A stretch of 41,919 bases of DNA from an uncultured Clostridia bacterium. GTDB lineage: Bacteria; Bacillota; Clostridia; Christensenellales; UBA1242. Each line of letters begins with the position of its first letter. Position 1 is the first letter of the stretch. Made by a program: the position numbers and the translations under genes. The notes beneath the pieces were generated by a model that worked only from the letters and a program-made list of their open reading frames with translations, did not search any database and was not told where the DNA came from. The stretch lies in NCBI GenBank assembly GCA_944359935.1, contig CALVTD010000005.1, positions 1 through 41,919 on the forward strand. Reading direction: 5' to 3'. Below, piece after piece: positions 1-7,026 of the stretch.

Positions 1-73
1 TGGTTCGGAATAGTGTAGTGCTGGCGGTCTATCTATTGTTTTCGGTTGCTTGCTTCTTTACCGTACATGAGCA

Positions 74-799
74 TTGCATGCGTGCATAAAACAAAAAGAC
101 ATAGGCTTTAACATGCTTTACAAGAAAACCAAACAACGCATAAAATACAAAAAAACCTGTGAAAACTGCCCTGCGAACATATCAAAAGATGATATAATTC
201 GCGGCTATGAATATCAGCCAGGCAAATATGTTACACTTACCGATAAAGAACTTGAAATCATTAAATCACCGAAAGACAAAAGCATCAACATAGACGCGTT
301 TGTAAAGTTAAGCGAAATAGACCCTGTGCTTTACGACCGAGCATTCTATCTTGCCCCACAGGGCGGCGACAAGGCCTTTAACTTGTTTTTGAAAGCGCTG
401 CAAGACGAGAAAAAGGTGGCCATCGCAAAAACCGTGCTTGGAACCAACGAACAGGTGATTGCCATTCGCGCAACTAACGGCAGACTTATTTTAAACACCC
501 TGCATTTTTATGATGAAGTGCAGGAGGCGCCATTTCAAAGCAATCTTGAAAAAATAAGCGCAAGCGAACTTAAACTTGCCCAAACGCTTATCGACAACAT
601 GACACAAAAATTCGATGCGTCAAAATATAAGGATGAGTATCGCGAAAAAGTTGAAAATGCAATCAAGGCAAAAATCAACGGCGAAAAAATATCCTCAGGC
701 AGAAAGCGAGCGATGCCAAGCAATGTAATCAACCTGATGGATGCACTAAAAAAATCGGTGGAAGGCAGCAAAAAAAAGCAAAGCCGCAAAATAGATTAG
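74..799 (+). CDS. ku: Ku-family DNA end-binding protein, 5' end disrupted
   Basis: Bacterial Ku binds double-strand DNA ends as a homodimer and recruits LigD for non-homologous end joining. The readable frame (opened by a TTG at 74) begins at the family's KQKDI-F-N-L-KK stretch, keeps the IKYKK-C-C segment, the GYEY-GKYV motif, the IDPVLYDRAFYLAP beta-barrel strand and the helical C-terminus with a lysine-rich tail. About 25 N-terminal residues are missing from this frame. Remnants are visible upstream by shifting frame: SIVFG at 32-46 (frame 2), a LxSLP stretch at 46-63 (frame 1), then back to frame 2 at about 71. So the gene is either frameshifted in life or the first 80 bases contain sequencing errors at a contig end. 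A ligD partner is not in the window. Identity is secure; the state of the 5' end is not. Confidence 0.85.
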   Translation: MHACIKQKDIGFNMLYKKTKQRIKYKKTCENCPANISKDDIIRGYEYQPGKYVTLTDKELEIIKSPKDKSINIDAFVKLSEIDPVLYDRAFYLAPQGGDKAFNLFLKALQDEKKVAIAKTVLGTNEQVIAIRATNGRLILNTLHFYDEVQEAPFQSNLEKISASELKLAQTLIDNMTQKFDASKYKDEYREKVENAIKAKINGEKISSGRKRAMPSNVINLMDALKKSVEGSKKKQSRKID

Positions 800-819
800 G
801 CACCTAATCTATTTTTATT
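789..819 (+). terminator. Terminator of ku
   Basis: A perfect 12-bp inverted repeat (789-800 and 803-814) with a two-base gap is followed by a T-rich run. The left arm contains the ku stop codon, so the hairpin starts within the end of the coding sequence. Confidence 0.8.
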
Positions 820-854
820 TCATATAAAAATTCGTGATAAAAGGAGATTTTTAT

Positions 855-1577
855 ATGAATGAAGAAAAACTCTCAAACAACCTAAGAGTTGTTTTTGACC
901 CGTTAAGTGAAAAATACATAATTTGCGACAGGCAGTCAGCACAAAATTTTAATCAAGCCGCACCTGCAAAAAAACCATTCAATCTTTTTAGCAAACTTCT
1001 CTCGCCAAAATCTATGCAGGAGCAACCTGTCCCAGCAAACGAAAGCGACCCACCGTCCAATTCTGCGCCTTCACAAATTCCGCAGCAGCCCACACCTTCG
1101 CAACCTTCCCAGCCGCCGAGGCCAACCCCTCCTCCAAGGCCAAATCCGCCTCCTCCACCGCCAAGTGGCAGCCAGGCAATAAGGCTTAGCAGAGATATAT
1201 ACAACGACCTTGACGCATTGGTGAACGCATACCGACAGTTGCAAGACTTTGCCGAGGCTGACACACAAACCTTTGAGAATTTGGAAAGTCAAACCCTTAT
1301 CATGCGCGCAACAATGGGCAATATCTATCGCACACTGTCTGGCAGCCCTCTGCCTCCTCTTTCTGGCAGAAGAATTGAACTTGCCGAAAACTACTGTGCC
1401 TCACTTGGCATAGTGGCTGACTTTATTGGTGACATCATTGACAAAATGATTGATTTGATGGTTTTGATTAATGTTTCGTCAATCGACAGGCAACTGCTGA
1501 TTTTAAACGCCACACTCTCTTCGCAGGAGCGCACTGTCACCAACCTTTATAACGATTGCAGAATAAGGAGTGCGTAA
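855..1577 (+). CDS. Proline-rich linker protein with helical C-terminal domain, unknown function
   Basis: Not recognised. The start at 855 is chosen over an in-frame GTG at 834 because AAGGAG at 841-846 lies 8 nt upstream of it. The 240-residue product has a short N-terminal segment with a hydrophobic strand pattern (about 1-30), a low-complexity linker rich in Pro, Gln and Ser (about 58-103, including a run of prolines), and a C-terminal part (about 108-240) that reads as four amphipathic helices. There is no signal peptide or membrane helix. It is followed immediately by the ferritin-like gene, whose product also has a Pro/Thr-rich N-terminal tail, so the two are co-translated and probably act together. 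The helical part lacks the Glu/His pattern of ferritins. A spore-coat or protein-scaffold role is possible but is only a guess. Confidence 0.75.
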   Translation: MNEEKLSNNLRVVFDPLSEKYIICDRQSAQNFNQAAPAKKPFNLFSKLLSPKSMQEQPVPANESDPPSNSAPSQIPQQPTPSQPSQPPRPTPPPRPNPPPPPPSGSQAIRLSRDIYNDLDALVNAYRQLQDFAEADTQTFENLESQTLIMRATMGNIYRTLSGSPLPPLSGRRIELAENYCASLGIVADFIGDIIDKMIDLMVLINVSSIDRQLLILNATLSSQERTVTNLYNDCRIRSA

Positions 1578-2156
1578 ATGGATGAAACAGTAATCGCCCC
1601 TCCTTCAAATTCTCCCACCGTGCCAACTGAAAGCGCAACGCCTCAGCCCGCTCAAACAAACTTCACCACCATTCCTGCCGCGTCCAGCACACAGTATCCG
1701 CAGCTTACAAATGTAACGCGCTCGGCAAGGACTGTTCAAATTCTCAAAAATCTTGCATACGGCAAACACAGCGAACTCACCGCGCTTACGACATACCTTA
1801 GGCAGGACTGGGGTCTGGGGCAATCGTATCCAGACTTTGCCTCCACGCTTGAAAAAATTGCCATTGTTGAGATGCATCATTTGGATGAACTCTCTAACGC
1901 AATCGAGGCTTTTGGTGGCAACGCCGACTATTCAGTTGACGGCGCGTATTGGAGCGCAAGTGCGGTAAATCAAAACACTTCGCTGCCCTCGCTGTTAGAG
2001 CAAAACATCGTAAGCGAACAAAACGCCATTGCCTGCTACCGACAAGCCATCAGTCAAATTGACAACCAAAGCCTGATTGCTTTAATTGAAAAGATTATAA
2101 GCGATGAAGAGCAACATATTTTAATTTTGCAAAACATGCTTGAAAGTTATCAATAA
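1578..2156 (+). CDS. Ferritin-like diiron/dimanganese domain protein
   Basis: This 192-residue protein has a disordered Pro/Thr/Ser-rich N-terminus (1-45) followed by a four-helix bundle with ferritin-superfamily metal ligands: Glu66 on helix 1, the pair Glu98-x-x-His101 on helix 2, Glu147 on helix 3 and Glu177-x-x-His180 on helix 4. This ligand pattern belongs to the bacterioferritin/rubrerythrin/Mn-catalase group, so an oxidase, peroxide-detoxifying or metal-storage role is likely; it lacks a rubredoxin domain. AAGGAG at 1565-1570 precedes the ATG by 7 nt, and the ATG abuts the stop of the preceding gene, so the pair is one transcription unit closed by the hairpin at 2215-2247. The N-terminal tail, matching the neighbour's linker composition, is unusual for a ferritin. 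The exact subfamily is uncertain. Confidence 0.8.
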   Translation: MDETVIAPPSNSPTVPTESATPQPAQTNFTTIPAASSTQYPQLTNVTRSARTVQILKNLAYGKHSELTALTTYLRQDWGLGQSYPDFASTLEKIAIVEMHHLDELSNAIEAFGGNADYSVDGAYWSASAVNQNTSLPSLLEQNIVSEQNAIACYRQAISQIDNQSLIALIEKIISDEEQHILILQNMLESYQ

Positions 2157-2214
2157 TTTAATAAAAAATATTAAAAATTACGCAAAAAAAATTAAAAAAA
2201 ATATGTTAATTTTA

Positions 2215-2247
2215 AAAAATCCTAACATTTTTTCTGTTAGGATTTTT
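2215..2247. terminator. Bidirectional terminator between the ferritin-like gene and glmM
   Basis: A 13-bp inverted repeat (2215-2227 and 2235-2247), with A-rich left flank and T-rich right flank, lies between two convergent genes and can end transcription from both sides. Confidence 0.85.
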
Positions 2248-2258
2248 GCTTTTAATAA

Positions 2259-3566
2259 TTAAATTGATGTAATTATTTTTTCAATTTCATTTAAATATTC
2301 ATCTGCTTTGTTTTTATCTTGATGCTCAACCATAATTCTTATTTTTGGTTCAGTTCCGCTCGCACGCACCAGCAGTCTGCCCGCCGGCGCAATTTCGTTA
2401 AGGATTTGTGAAATTTTTTGAGAGAGTTTTTCGTTGTTTAACACCTTCAACTTATCAACCACTATAACACTTTTGTTGGCTTGATACAGCAGTTTAGCAT
2501 CGCACAGCGCAGACATTTTCACGCCCGAAGATTTTAAAATGCTTGCAACTTGCAAAGATGCCAAAATCCCGTCGCCGGTTGGCAAAAAGTTGCGCATGAT
2601 TATGTGCCCCGATTGCTCACCACCCAGCGTGAGGTTCATTTTTTGCATGGCCTCAATCACATACTTATCGCCGATGTCGGTTCTAACCAAATTGATTTTG
2701 TTGCGATTTAGCGCTATCAGTAGCCCTGTGTTTGTGTGGCTTGTGCCCACAACGGTGCCCGCATTTAAAGTGCCTTGCTTAGAAAAATGTTTTGCCAAAA
2801 TGTAGATAAGTTGGTCGCCATCCAAAACATTGCCCTGCTCATCCACTGCCAAAACCCTGTCGCTGTCGCCGTCATACGCAAACCCCACATCCGCGCCTTC
2901 TTTAACAACTTTTTCTTTGAGTCCGCCGATGCAGGTTGAACCGCATTTTTCATTGATTTTTTTGCCACTGCTTTGGCAGTTGGTTTTAACAACCTTGCCG
3001 CCAAGTTTGCTGAAAATTTGTGGAGCAATTTTATATGCGGCGCCGTTGGCACAATCCAGCACAATCTTCAGCCCCGTCAAATCTGTTTTAACCGAGGCAA
3101 GCAAAAACTTTACATATGCGTTTGCCGCACTTGGCGAAAACTTATATTTGCCCACTTTGGTTGACGCAACAATCATGGGACAGGCAAAATATCTTTCTAG
3201 CGCGCTCTCCTGCTTTTCGCTGATTTTTCTGCCCTCGCTGTCAAATATTTTTATGCCGTTGTATTCTTTTGGGTTGTGAGAGGCACTAATAACCACTCCA
3301 TAATCGGCTTTTTTGTGTTTGACTAAATATGAGATGCAGGCGGTGGGAACTATGCCCACATCCAAAACAGACGCGCCACCTTTTAATGCACCCGTGGAAA
3401 ATGCCGCAGTAAGATAACTGCCGCTCACGCGAGTGTCGCGCCCAACAATTATTTTGGCCTTCTTTTTCGCCCTTGCAAGGGCGTTGCCCACCATTTGCGC
3501 AAGTTCCTCTGTAAGGTCATTATTAACAACTCCGCGCACTCCGTCTGTTCCAAAAAAAACTCCCAT
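2259..3566 (-). CDS. glmM: Phosphoglucosamine mutase
   Basis: GlmM interconverts glucosamine-6-phosphate and glucosamine-1-phosphate in the cytoplasmic UDP-GlcNAc pathway that feeds peptidoglycan. The 435-residue length is typical. All four alpha-D-phosphohexomutase elements are present: the N-terminal FGTDGVRG, the active-site loop SASHNP with the phosphoserine at Ser96, the Mg-binding DGDSDR at 232-237, and the sugar-binding GGEQSGH followed by the C-terminal phosphate loop RASGTEPKIR. AGGAGAGG directly precedes the ATG, right after the stop of the upstream glmU-like gene. The two therefore form an operon of consecutive steps (GlmM product is the substrate of the GlmU acetyltransferase). 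Confidence 0.97.
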   Translation of the reverse strand: MGVFFGTDGVRGVVNNDLTEELAQMVGNALARAKKKAKIIVGRDTRVSGSYLTAAFSTGALKGGASVLDVGIVPTACISYLVKHKKADYGVVISASHNPKEYNGIKIFDSEGRKISEKQESALERYFACPMIVASTKVGKYKFSPSAANAYVKFLLASVKTDLTGLKIVLDCANGAAYKIAPQIFSKLGGKVVKTNCQSSGKKINEKCGSTCIGGLKEKVVKEGADVGFAYDGDSDRVLAVDEQGNVLDGDQLIYILAKHFSKQGTLNAGTVVGTSHTNTGLLIALNRNKINLVRTDIGDKYVIEAMQKMNLTLGGEQSGHIIMRNFLPTGDGILASLQVASILKSSGVKMSALCDAKLLYQANKSVIVVDKLKVLNNEKLSQKISQILNEIAPAGRLLVRASGTEPKIRIMVEHQDKNKADEYLNEIEKIITSI

Positions 3567-3574
3567 AACCTCTC

Positions 3575-4198
3575 CTATTTCAAATATTTTCCGCCCCTTC
3601 CAGGCTTGACGACAGGCCTAACTCTGCCTATCACAAAATCTTCTTTCTCGGTGGACTGCGTTACAGTTGTGCCCGCACAAATATAACTCTTTTCCGCAAT
3701 GGTGAGCGGAGCAATCAAGTTGCAGTTGCTGCCAATAAATGCGCCATCGCAAACCCTAATTCTATGCTTTTGCTTGCCGTCATAGTTTACAAAAATCACA
3801 CCGCAGCCAATGTTTACATTCTTTCCAACATCGGCATCGCCTACATACGCCAAATGCGCCACTTTGCAGCCATCCCCTAAGACAGAGTTTTTGATTTCAA
3901 CAAAATTGCCAATCCTCACATTTTTGCCGGTTTTACTGCCTGGCCTAAGCCTTGCAAACGGGCCCACATTGTTGTCTTCGCCCACTTCGCTTTGCTCGAT
4001 AAAACTTGCAACAACCTTGCTGCCGCTGCCTATTTTGCTGTCTATGATGTAAGTGCAACCCATTATCTCAACATTGTCGCCGATTTCGCTCTTGCCCCTG
4101 ATTACAACATTTTCATGAATAACCACGTTGTCGCCAAGGACTACTTGCTCGTCAATTGACACGCTTTTTTTGTCATAGATTTTTATGTTTTTTTTCAT
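3575..4198 (-). CDS. Stand-alone GlmU-type glucosamine-1-phosphate N-acetyltransferase domain
   Basis: The 207-residue product corresponds only to the C-terminal half of GlmU: a left-handed beta-helix made of hexapeptide repeats (isoleucine/valine every six residues from about residue 10), then the GPFARLRPG, N-F-VEIKN and VGDADVGKNVNIGCG segments that hold the acetyl-CoA and sugar phosphate in GlmU, then a short C-terminal arm. It should make GlcNAc-1-phosphate from GlcN-1-phosphate. The usual N-terminal uridylyltransferase half (about 230 residues with a Gly-rich nucleotide loop) is absent, and the sequence upstream holds no trace of it. The ATG at 4198 is preferred to an in-frame GTG at 4219 because it follows AAGG at a normal distance. 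It lies 8 bp ahead of glmM. The uridylyltransferase must be encoded elsewhere. Confidence 0.88.
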   Translation of the reverse strand: MKKNIKIYDKKSVSIDEQVVLGDNVVIHENVVIRGKSEIGDNVEIMGCTYIIDSKIGSGSKVVASFIEQSEVGEDNNVGPFARLRPGSKTGKNVRIGNFVEIKNSVLGDGCKVAHLAYVGDADVGKNVNIGCGVIFVNYDGKQKHRIRVCDGAFIGSNCNLIAPLTIAEKSYICAGTTVTQSTEKEDFVIGRVRPVVKPGRGGKYLK

Positions 4199-4254
4199 AA
4201 AACCCGCCTTTTCTTTCACTTTTTATGAAACTGCTTAAAAAAAGGTGATTTTCT

Positions 4255-4283
4255 TTGACAACCCACGACGCGCCATGTATACT
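4255..4283 (+). promoter_or_regulatory. Sigma-A promoter of the ycxB-like gene
   Basis: TTGACA (4255-4260) and TATACT (4278-4283) are separated by exactly 17 bp, placing the transcription start about 10 nt before the start codon at 4301. Only GAGG lies between the predicted start and the ATG. Confidence 0.8.
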
Positions 4284-4300
4284 ATATCTGCGAGGTAAAA

Positions 4301-4816
4301 ATGCAAATAGCGAAAAATACAACAGTTTTAACCAAAAAAGACATAAAAAAAATGCAATATCTTGCACTTTTAAAAAGTTCATGGATAGTGGCAATTTTTG
4401 CCGTTGTTTTTGTGCTTTTGGCTTTTAGGATTGTTGACGGAAAGTTTGTTTTTGAAAGCGTGTTTTTTGTTGTGCTTGGCGCGATAACTTTACCCATCTA
4501 TTTCATTATCGTGATTATTTTAATGGAAAAACAAAACAAACGCCTGCCACAAAAAACAACCTACACATATGTGATTACTGAAAACGAAATCTCTGCCACG
4601 GCCGATGACGGAAGCAATAATGAAACCATTTCGGTTAAAATTGAAAACATAACAAAATTTCAAGCGGATAAAAAATATTTCACCATCATAGCAGATAAAA
4701 ACATTTCAATGCTGATGGCAAAAAGCGGGTTTGAAAAGCCAGAGGATGCCCAGCAAGTTGAAAACTTAATCAAACTTAAAGCCAAGGCCTTTGCAAAAAA
4801 AAGGGCTAAGAAATAG
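4301..4816 (+). CDS. YcxB-like two-helix membrane protein
   Basis: The 171-residue product starts with a basic cytoplasmic segment (to about 27), then two hydrophobic helices (about 28-43 and 53-75) separated by a short loop, then a soluble C-terminal domain of alternating strands ending in a Lys-rich tail. This matches the arrangement of YcxB-like proteins (two membrane helices plus a PH-like domain), whose function is unknown. GAGGT at 4292-4296 precedes the ATG by a short spacing and a near-consensus promoter lies just upstream, so it is probably monocistronic. Its last 11 bases overlap the end of the convergent gene on the minus strand. Family assignment rests on layout and is moderate. 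Confidence 0.7.
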   Translation: MQIAKNTTVLTKKDIKKMQYLALLKSSWIVAIFAVVFVLLAFRIVDGKFVFESVFFVVLGAITLPIYFIIVIILMEKQNKRLPQKTTYTYVITENEISATADDGSNNETISVKIENITKFQADKKYFTIIADKNISMLMAKSGFEKPEDAQQVENLIKLKAKAFAKKRAKK

Positions 4817-5924
4817 CCACACTTATAATAATTTTGCCACCTAGGTCAGGCACATAGATTGTAATAGTTCCACCAGAGATTGTCGAGACATGAAAATAGT
4901 TCATGTCTCTTTTTAATTCAACGCCGTTTGTTACAATTTCAATGGCAGAAAAGTTGATTGGCTCGCCGCTTGGCGAAAGCAGTTGAATGGTGAAAGTTCC
5001 CACTTCGTCAGGCGACAGTAAAATGGTGCTATCATTCACCTGACAATTCGCAACCGCTTTAAGTGCGCAGGTGAAAGGCGCCTCCACCAAAACCTCAATT
5101 TGCGCAACCTTGCTGTCATTAAGCATAACTTCAACAACTGCACTGCCCGCCGATGTGGCGGTTACGGTGTTGCCCTCAATTTGCAGAATGCCGCTGCTTG
5201 AAACAAACTCAATGTTCGCCTGCCCTGTGTAATAACTTGGTTCAAGCGCAAAATCAATTTGCGTCTGTTGCGAAAGCGATAGGGTTAAACTGTTTGGCAA
5301 ATTTTCAATTTCAACAGGAACGCTTTTTACTGTAACATTCACAATTTGCTGGCTGCCGTCATTCACACCACGGAATGTGATTTGCGCCTCGCCTTCCTTA
5401 TTCGCTGAAATCACATTGTTTTTAATTTTTACAGCATCGCCAGAAACGGTGGCTTGAAAATTTTTATAAGAATAAAAAGCAAGTTCGCTGTTGCAGCCAT
5501 TGGCAGCAGCATCATCTTGGTTTTTATCTATCAAATACAGCGTGATTTGCTGCGGCAAATCCACCACTGGGTCGTTAGGATTTTCGGTTACGGTTATTTG
5601 TGCAGTGGAAATCGCCCTCTCATCATTGCAAGTTGCGGTTATTCTCACAGAGGTCGTGCCGACACTCAGCCCATACACAACGCCATCCTCAATTTTTGCA
5701 ATCTCTTCGTCATAAACTTCATAGGAATACTGCGCATCTTCCATACTGCAAGAAATTTGCAAACTTTTTGAGGAAGAAACCGGCAGCGTAACTGCCTCCA
5801 CCGAAAGTGAAAGCGCGCTTTGCTGCGGGCGTGAAAAAACACAGGCAATAACAATCACCGCCGAAACAATAACCAGCACCACTGCAATTATGGCTGGACT
5901 AAATTTTGAAGCCTTTGTTTTCAT
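4806..5924 (-). CDS. Membrane-anchored Ig-like (BIG2-type) surface protein
   Basis: The 372-residue product begins with a basic stretch and one hydrophobic helix (about 10-30) that ends in VIAC, which could serve as a lipobox with Cys28, or else as an uncleaved anchor. The exterior part consists of three or four beta-rich modules with the bacterial Ig-like (BIG2) logic: a short SLS/TLSLS strand, a 'deviation' segment, then G-x-x-V...G-x-A-x-I/V strands (for example around 45-120, 200-285). It is probably exposed on the cell surface; no catalytic motif is seen. The start chosen is the ATG just before the hydrophobic helix; a TTG at 5960 is in frame. No Shine-Dalgarno is present, but a -10-like TAAAAT lies 8 nt upstream. 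It overlaps the convergent ycxB-like gene by 11 bp. Confidence 0.75.
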   Translation of the reverse strand: MKTKASKFSPAIIAVVLVIVSAVIVIACVFSRPQQSALSLSVEAVTLPVSSSKSLQISCSMEDAQYSYEVYDEEIAKIEDGVVYGLSVGTTSVRITATCNDERAISTAQITVTENPNDPVVDLPQQITLYLIDKNQDDAAANGCNSELAFYSYKNFQATVSGDAVKIKNNVISANKEGEAQITFRGVNDGSQQIVNVTVKSVPVEIENLPNSLTLSLSQQTQIDFALEPSYYTGQANIEFVSSSGILQIEGNTVTATSAGSAVVEVMLNDSKVAQIEVLVEAPFTCALKAVANCQVNDSTILLSPDEVGTFTIQLLSPSGEPINFSAIEIVTNGVELKRDMNYFHVSTISGGTITIYVPDLGGKIIISVAIS

Positions 5925-5932
5925 ACACGAAT

Positions 5933-5960
5933 ATTTTAGTCTTTTTGTGTCGAATAACAA
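5933..5960 (-). promoter_or_regulatory. Putative promoter giving a leaderless mRNA for the Ig-like protein
   Basis: On the minus strand, TTGTTA (5960-5955) and TAAAAT (5938-5933) are 16 bp apart. The -10 box ends 8 nt before the ATG at 5924, so transcription would begin at or next to the start codon. The -35 is weak. Confidence 0.45.
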
Positions 5961-5979
5961 AGTAATTTGCGTAATTTGT

Positions 5980-6411
5980 TTATAAAATTATGGTAAATGG
6001 TCCGTTGTTGACAAGGCTTACAATCATGTGTGCACCGAACTCGCCAGTGCTGACATTTATACCTTGATTTTTAATTTCTTCAACAAACAGTTCGAACAGT
6101 TTGTTGGCCGCTTCTGGCCTCATCGCCCCGCTAAAACTTGGCCTAAAACCATGCGAGCAATCTGCGCACAAAGTAAACTGCGAAACCGCCAAAACCTCAC
6201 CGCCCACGTCGGCTAGCGAAAGATTGGTTTTGTCGTTTTGGTCACTAAAAATTCTTAGCCCTGCAACCTTTCTGGCTTTTTTAATCACCTCACTTTCGCT
6301 GTCGCCCTCTTCAATTCCAACCAGCACTAAAAAACCTTTTTTGACGCTGGAAATTATTTTTCCGCCAACTTCAACGCTGGCTTTATCCACACGCTGTAAA
6401 ACAACCTTCAT
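5980..6411 (-). CDS. dtd: D-aminoacyl-tRNA deacylase
   Basis: Dtd hydrolyses D-amino acids (and glycine mischarged on tRNA-Ala) from tRNAs, a cytoplasmic proofreading function. The 143-residue length is standard. The two signature motifs that form the active site across the dimer are present: SQFTL (near residue 77) followed by the RPSFSGA segment, and the C-terminal NGPFT. AAGGAG lies 6 nt upstream of the ATG. It reads in the same direction as the Ig-like protein gene 55 bp downstream, but that gene appears to have its own promoter. In many Firmicutes dtd follows relA; here that neighbour is missing. Confidence 0.96.
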   Translation of the reverse strand: MKVVLQRVDKASVEVGGKIISSVKKGFLVLVGIEEGDSESEVIKKARKVAGLRIFSDQNDKTNLSLADVGGEVLAVSQFTLCADCSHGFRPSFSGAMRPEAANKLFELFVEEIKNQGINVSTGEFGAHMIVSLVNNGPFTIIL

Positions 6412-6549
6412 GTTTTTCTCCTTATTTTATTTTAGCAGATTGATAACAAATCAGCAACTTTTCAATTACAGCAATAAGCAAAAAATTGCAAAAGAAAAAT
6501 AAAAATTAAAACAAAATCAAATAAATTTGAATGCTTTAACTAAATAAAA

Positions 6550-6578
6550 TTGCAATTTTTGTTTAAATATGTTAATAT
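6550..6578 (+). promoter_or_regulatory. Promoter of the 129-aa gene
   Basis: TTGCAA (6550-6555), 17 bp, then TAATAT (6573-6578) preceded by TG one base upstream (extended -10). The start site would leave a leader of about 15 nt containing AAGGAG at 6586-6591. Confidence 0.55.
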
Positions 6579-6599
6579 TTCTTTTAAGGAGATTTTAAC

Positions 6600-6989
6600 A
6601 TGGAAAACGTAATCAAAAACATGAACATTAGGCCAATGCTCGATAGAGCGGAGTTTGAAAGGGTTGAACTGCCAAAACAGGGCGAGTCAGTTAATTTCCA
6701 AATCGGCGACGAGGTTACTGTAAAACTGCTTAGCGACCAAGTTGCAAAAGTTACAGTTTCAAGAAGCATCGTGGCTCAGCCAGAGCGCATCTTCAAAATT
6801 TATGTTGAAATGAGCGCCGATGTGATGATTGAGAAAAAATATTATGACGAACTCAAAGACCCTGCCGACTATTTCAAACGCACCCCTATTTGCAGAGCGC
6901 TTGCCGCACAAATTGCAAACCTCATCTCCAACATGACGGTTTGCTCAGCAATCGGCCCAATGATTACAGAACCTTTTGTAAGGGCTTAA
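6600..6989 (+). CDS. Conserved-looking 129-aa cytoplasmic protein, possibly SecB-like fold
   Basis: Not recognised with certainty. AAGGAG ends 8 nt before the ATG and a promoter and terminator frame the gene, so it is a well-delimited single-gene unit. The product has no signal peptide or membrane helix. Residues about 20-85 alternate polar and hydrophobic residues as in a beta sheet, followed by a final helix (about 96-113) and a short tail containing IGPMITEPF. A strand-rich core followed by a helix and a proline-containing tail resembles the SecB chaperone layout, but no diagnostic residue confirms that, so this remains a weak structural guess. Gene expression signals are strong for such a small protein. 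Confidence 0.7.
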   Translation: MENVIKNMNIRPMLDRAEFERVELPKQGESVNFQIGDEVTVKLLSDQVAKVTVSRSIVAQPERIFKIYVEMSADVMIEKKYYDELKDPADYFKRTPICRALAAQIANLISNMTVCSAIGPMITEPFVRA

Positions 6990-6990
6990 A

Positions 6991-7026
6991 AAAATAACCT
7001 CTAACTTATGGTTAGAGGTTTTTTAT
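6991..7026. terminator. Bidirectional terminator between the 129-aa gene and gltX
   Basis: A 10-bp GC-containing stem (6996-7005 and 7011-7020) with a 5-nt loop, flanked by A and T runs on the two sides. The gltX stop codon lies inside the right arm. Confidence 0.85.

Noticed and set aside
953..1264. Glycine-rich open frame on the minus strand
   Set aside because: It is the antisense of the proline-rich linker of the gene at 855-1577; glycine codons arise as the complement of proline codons. No ribosome binding site.
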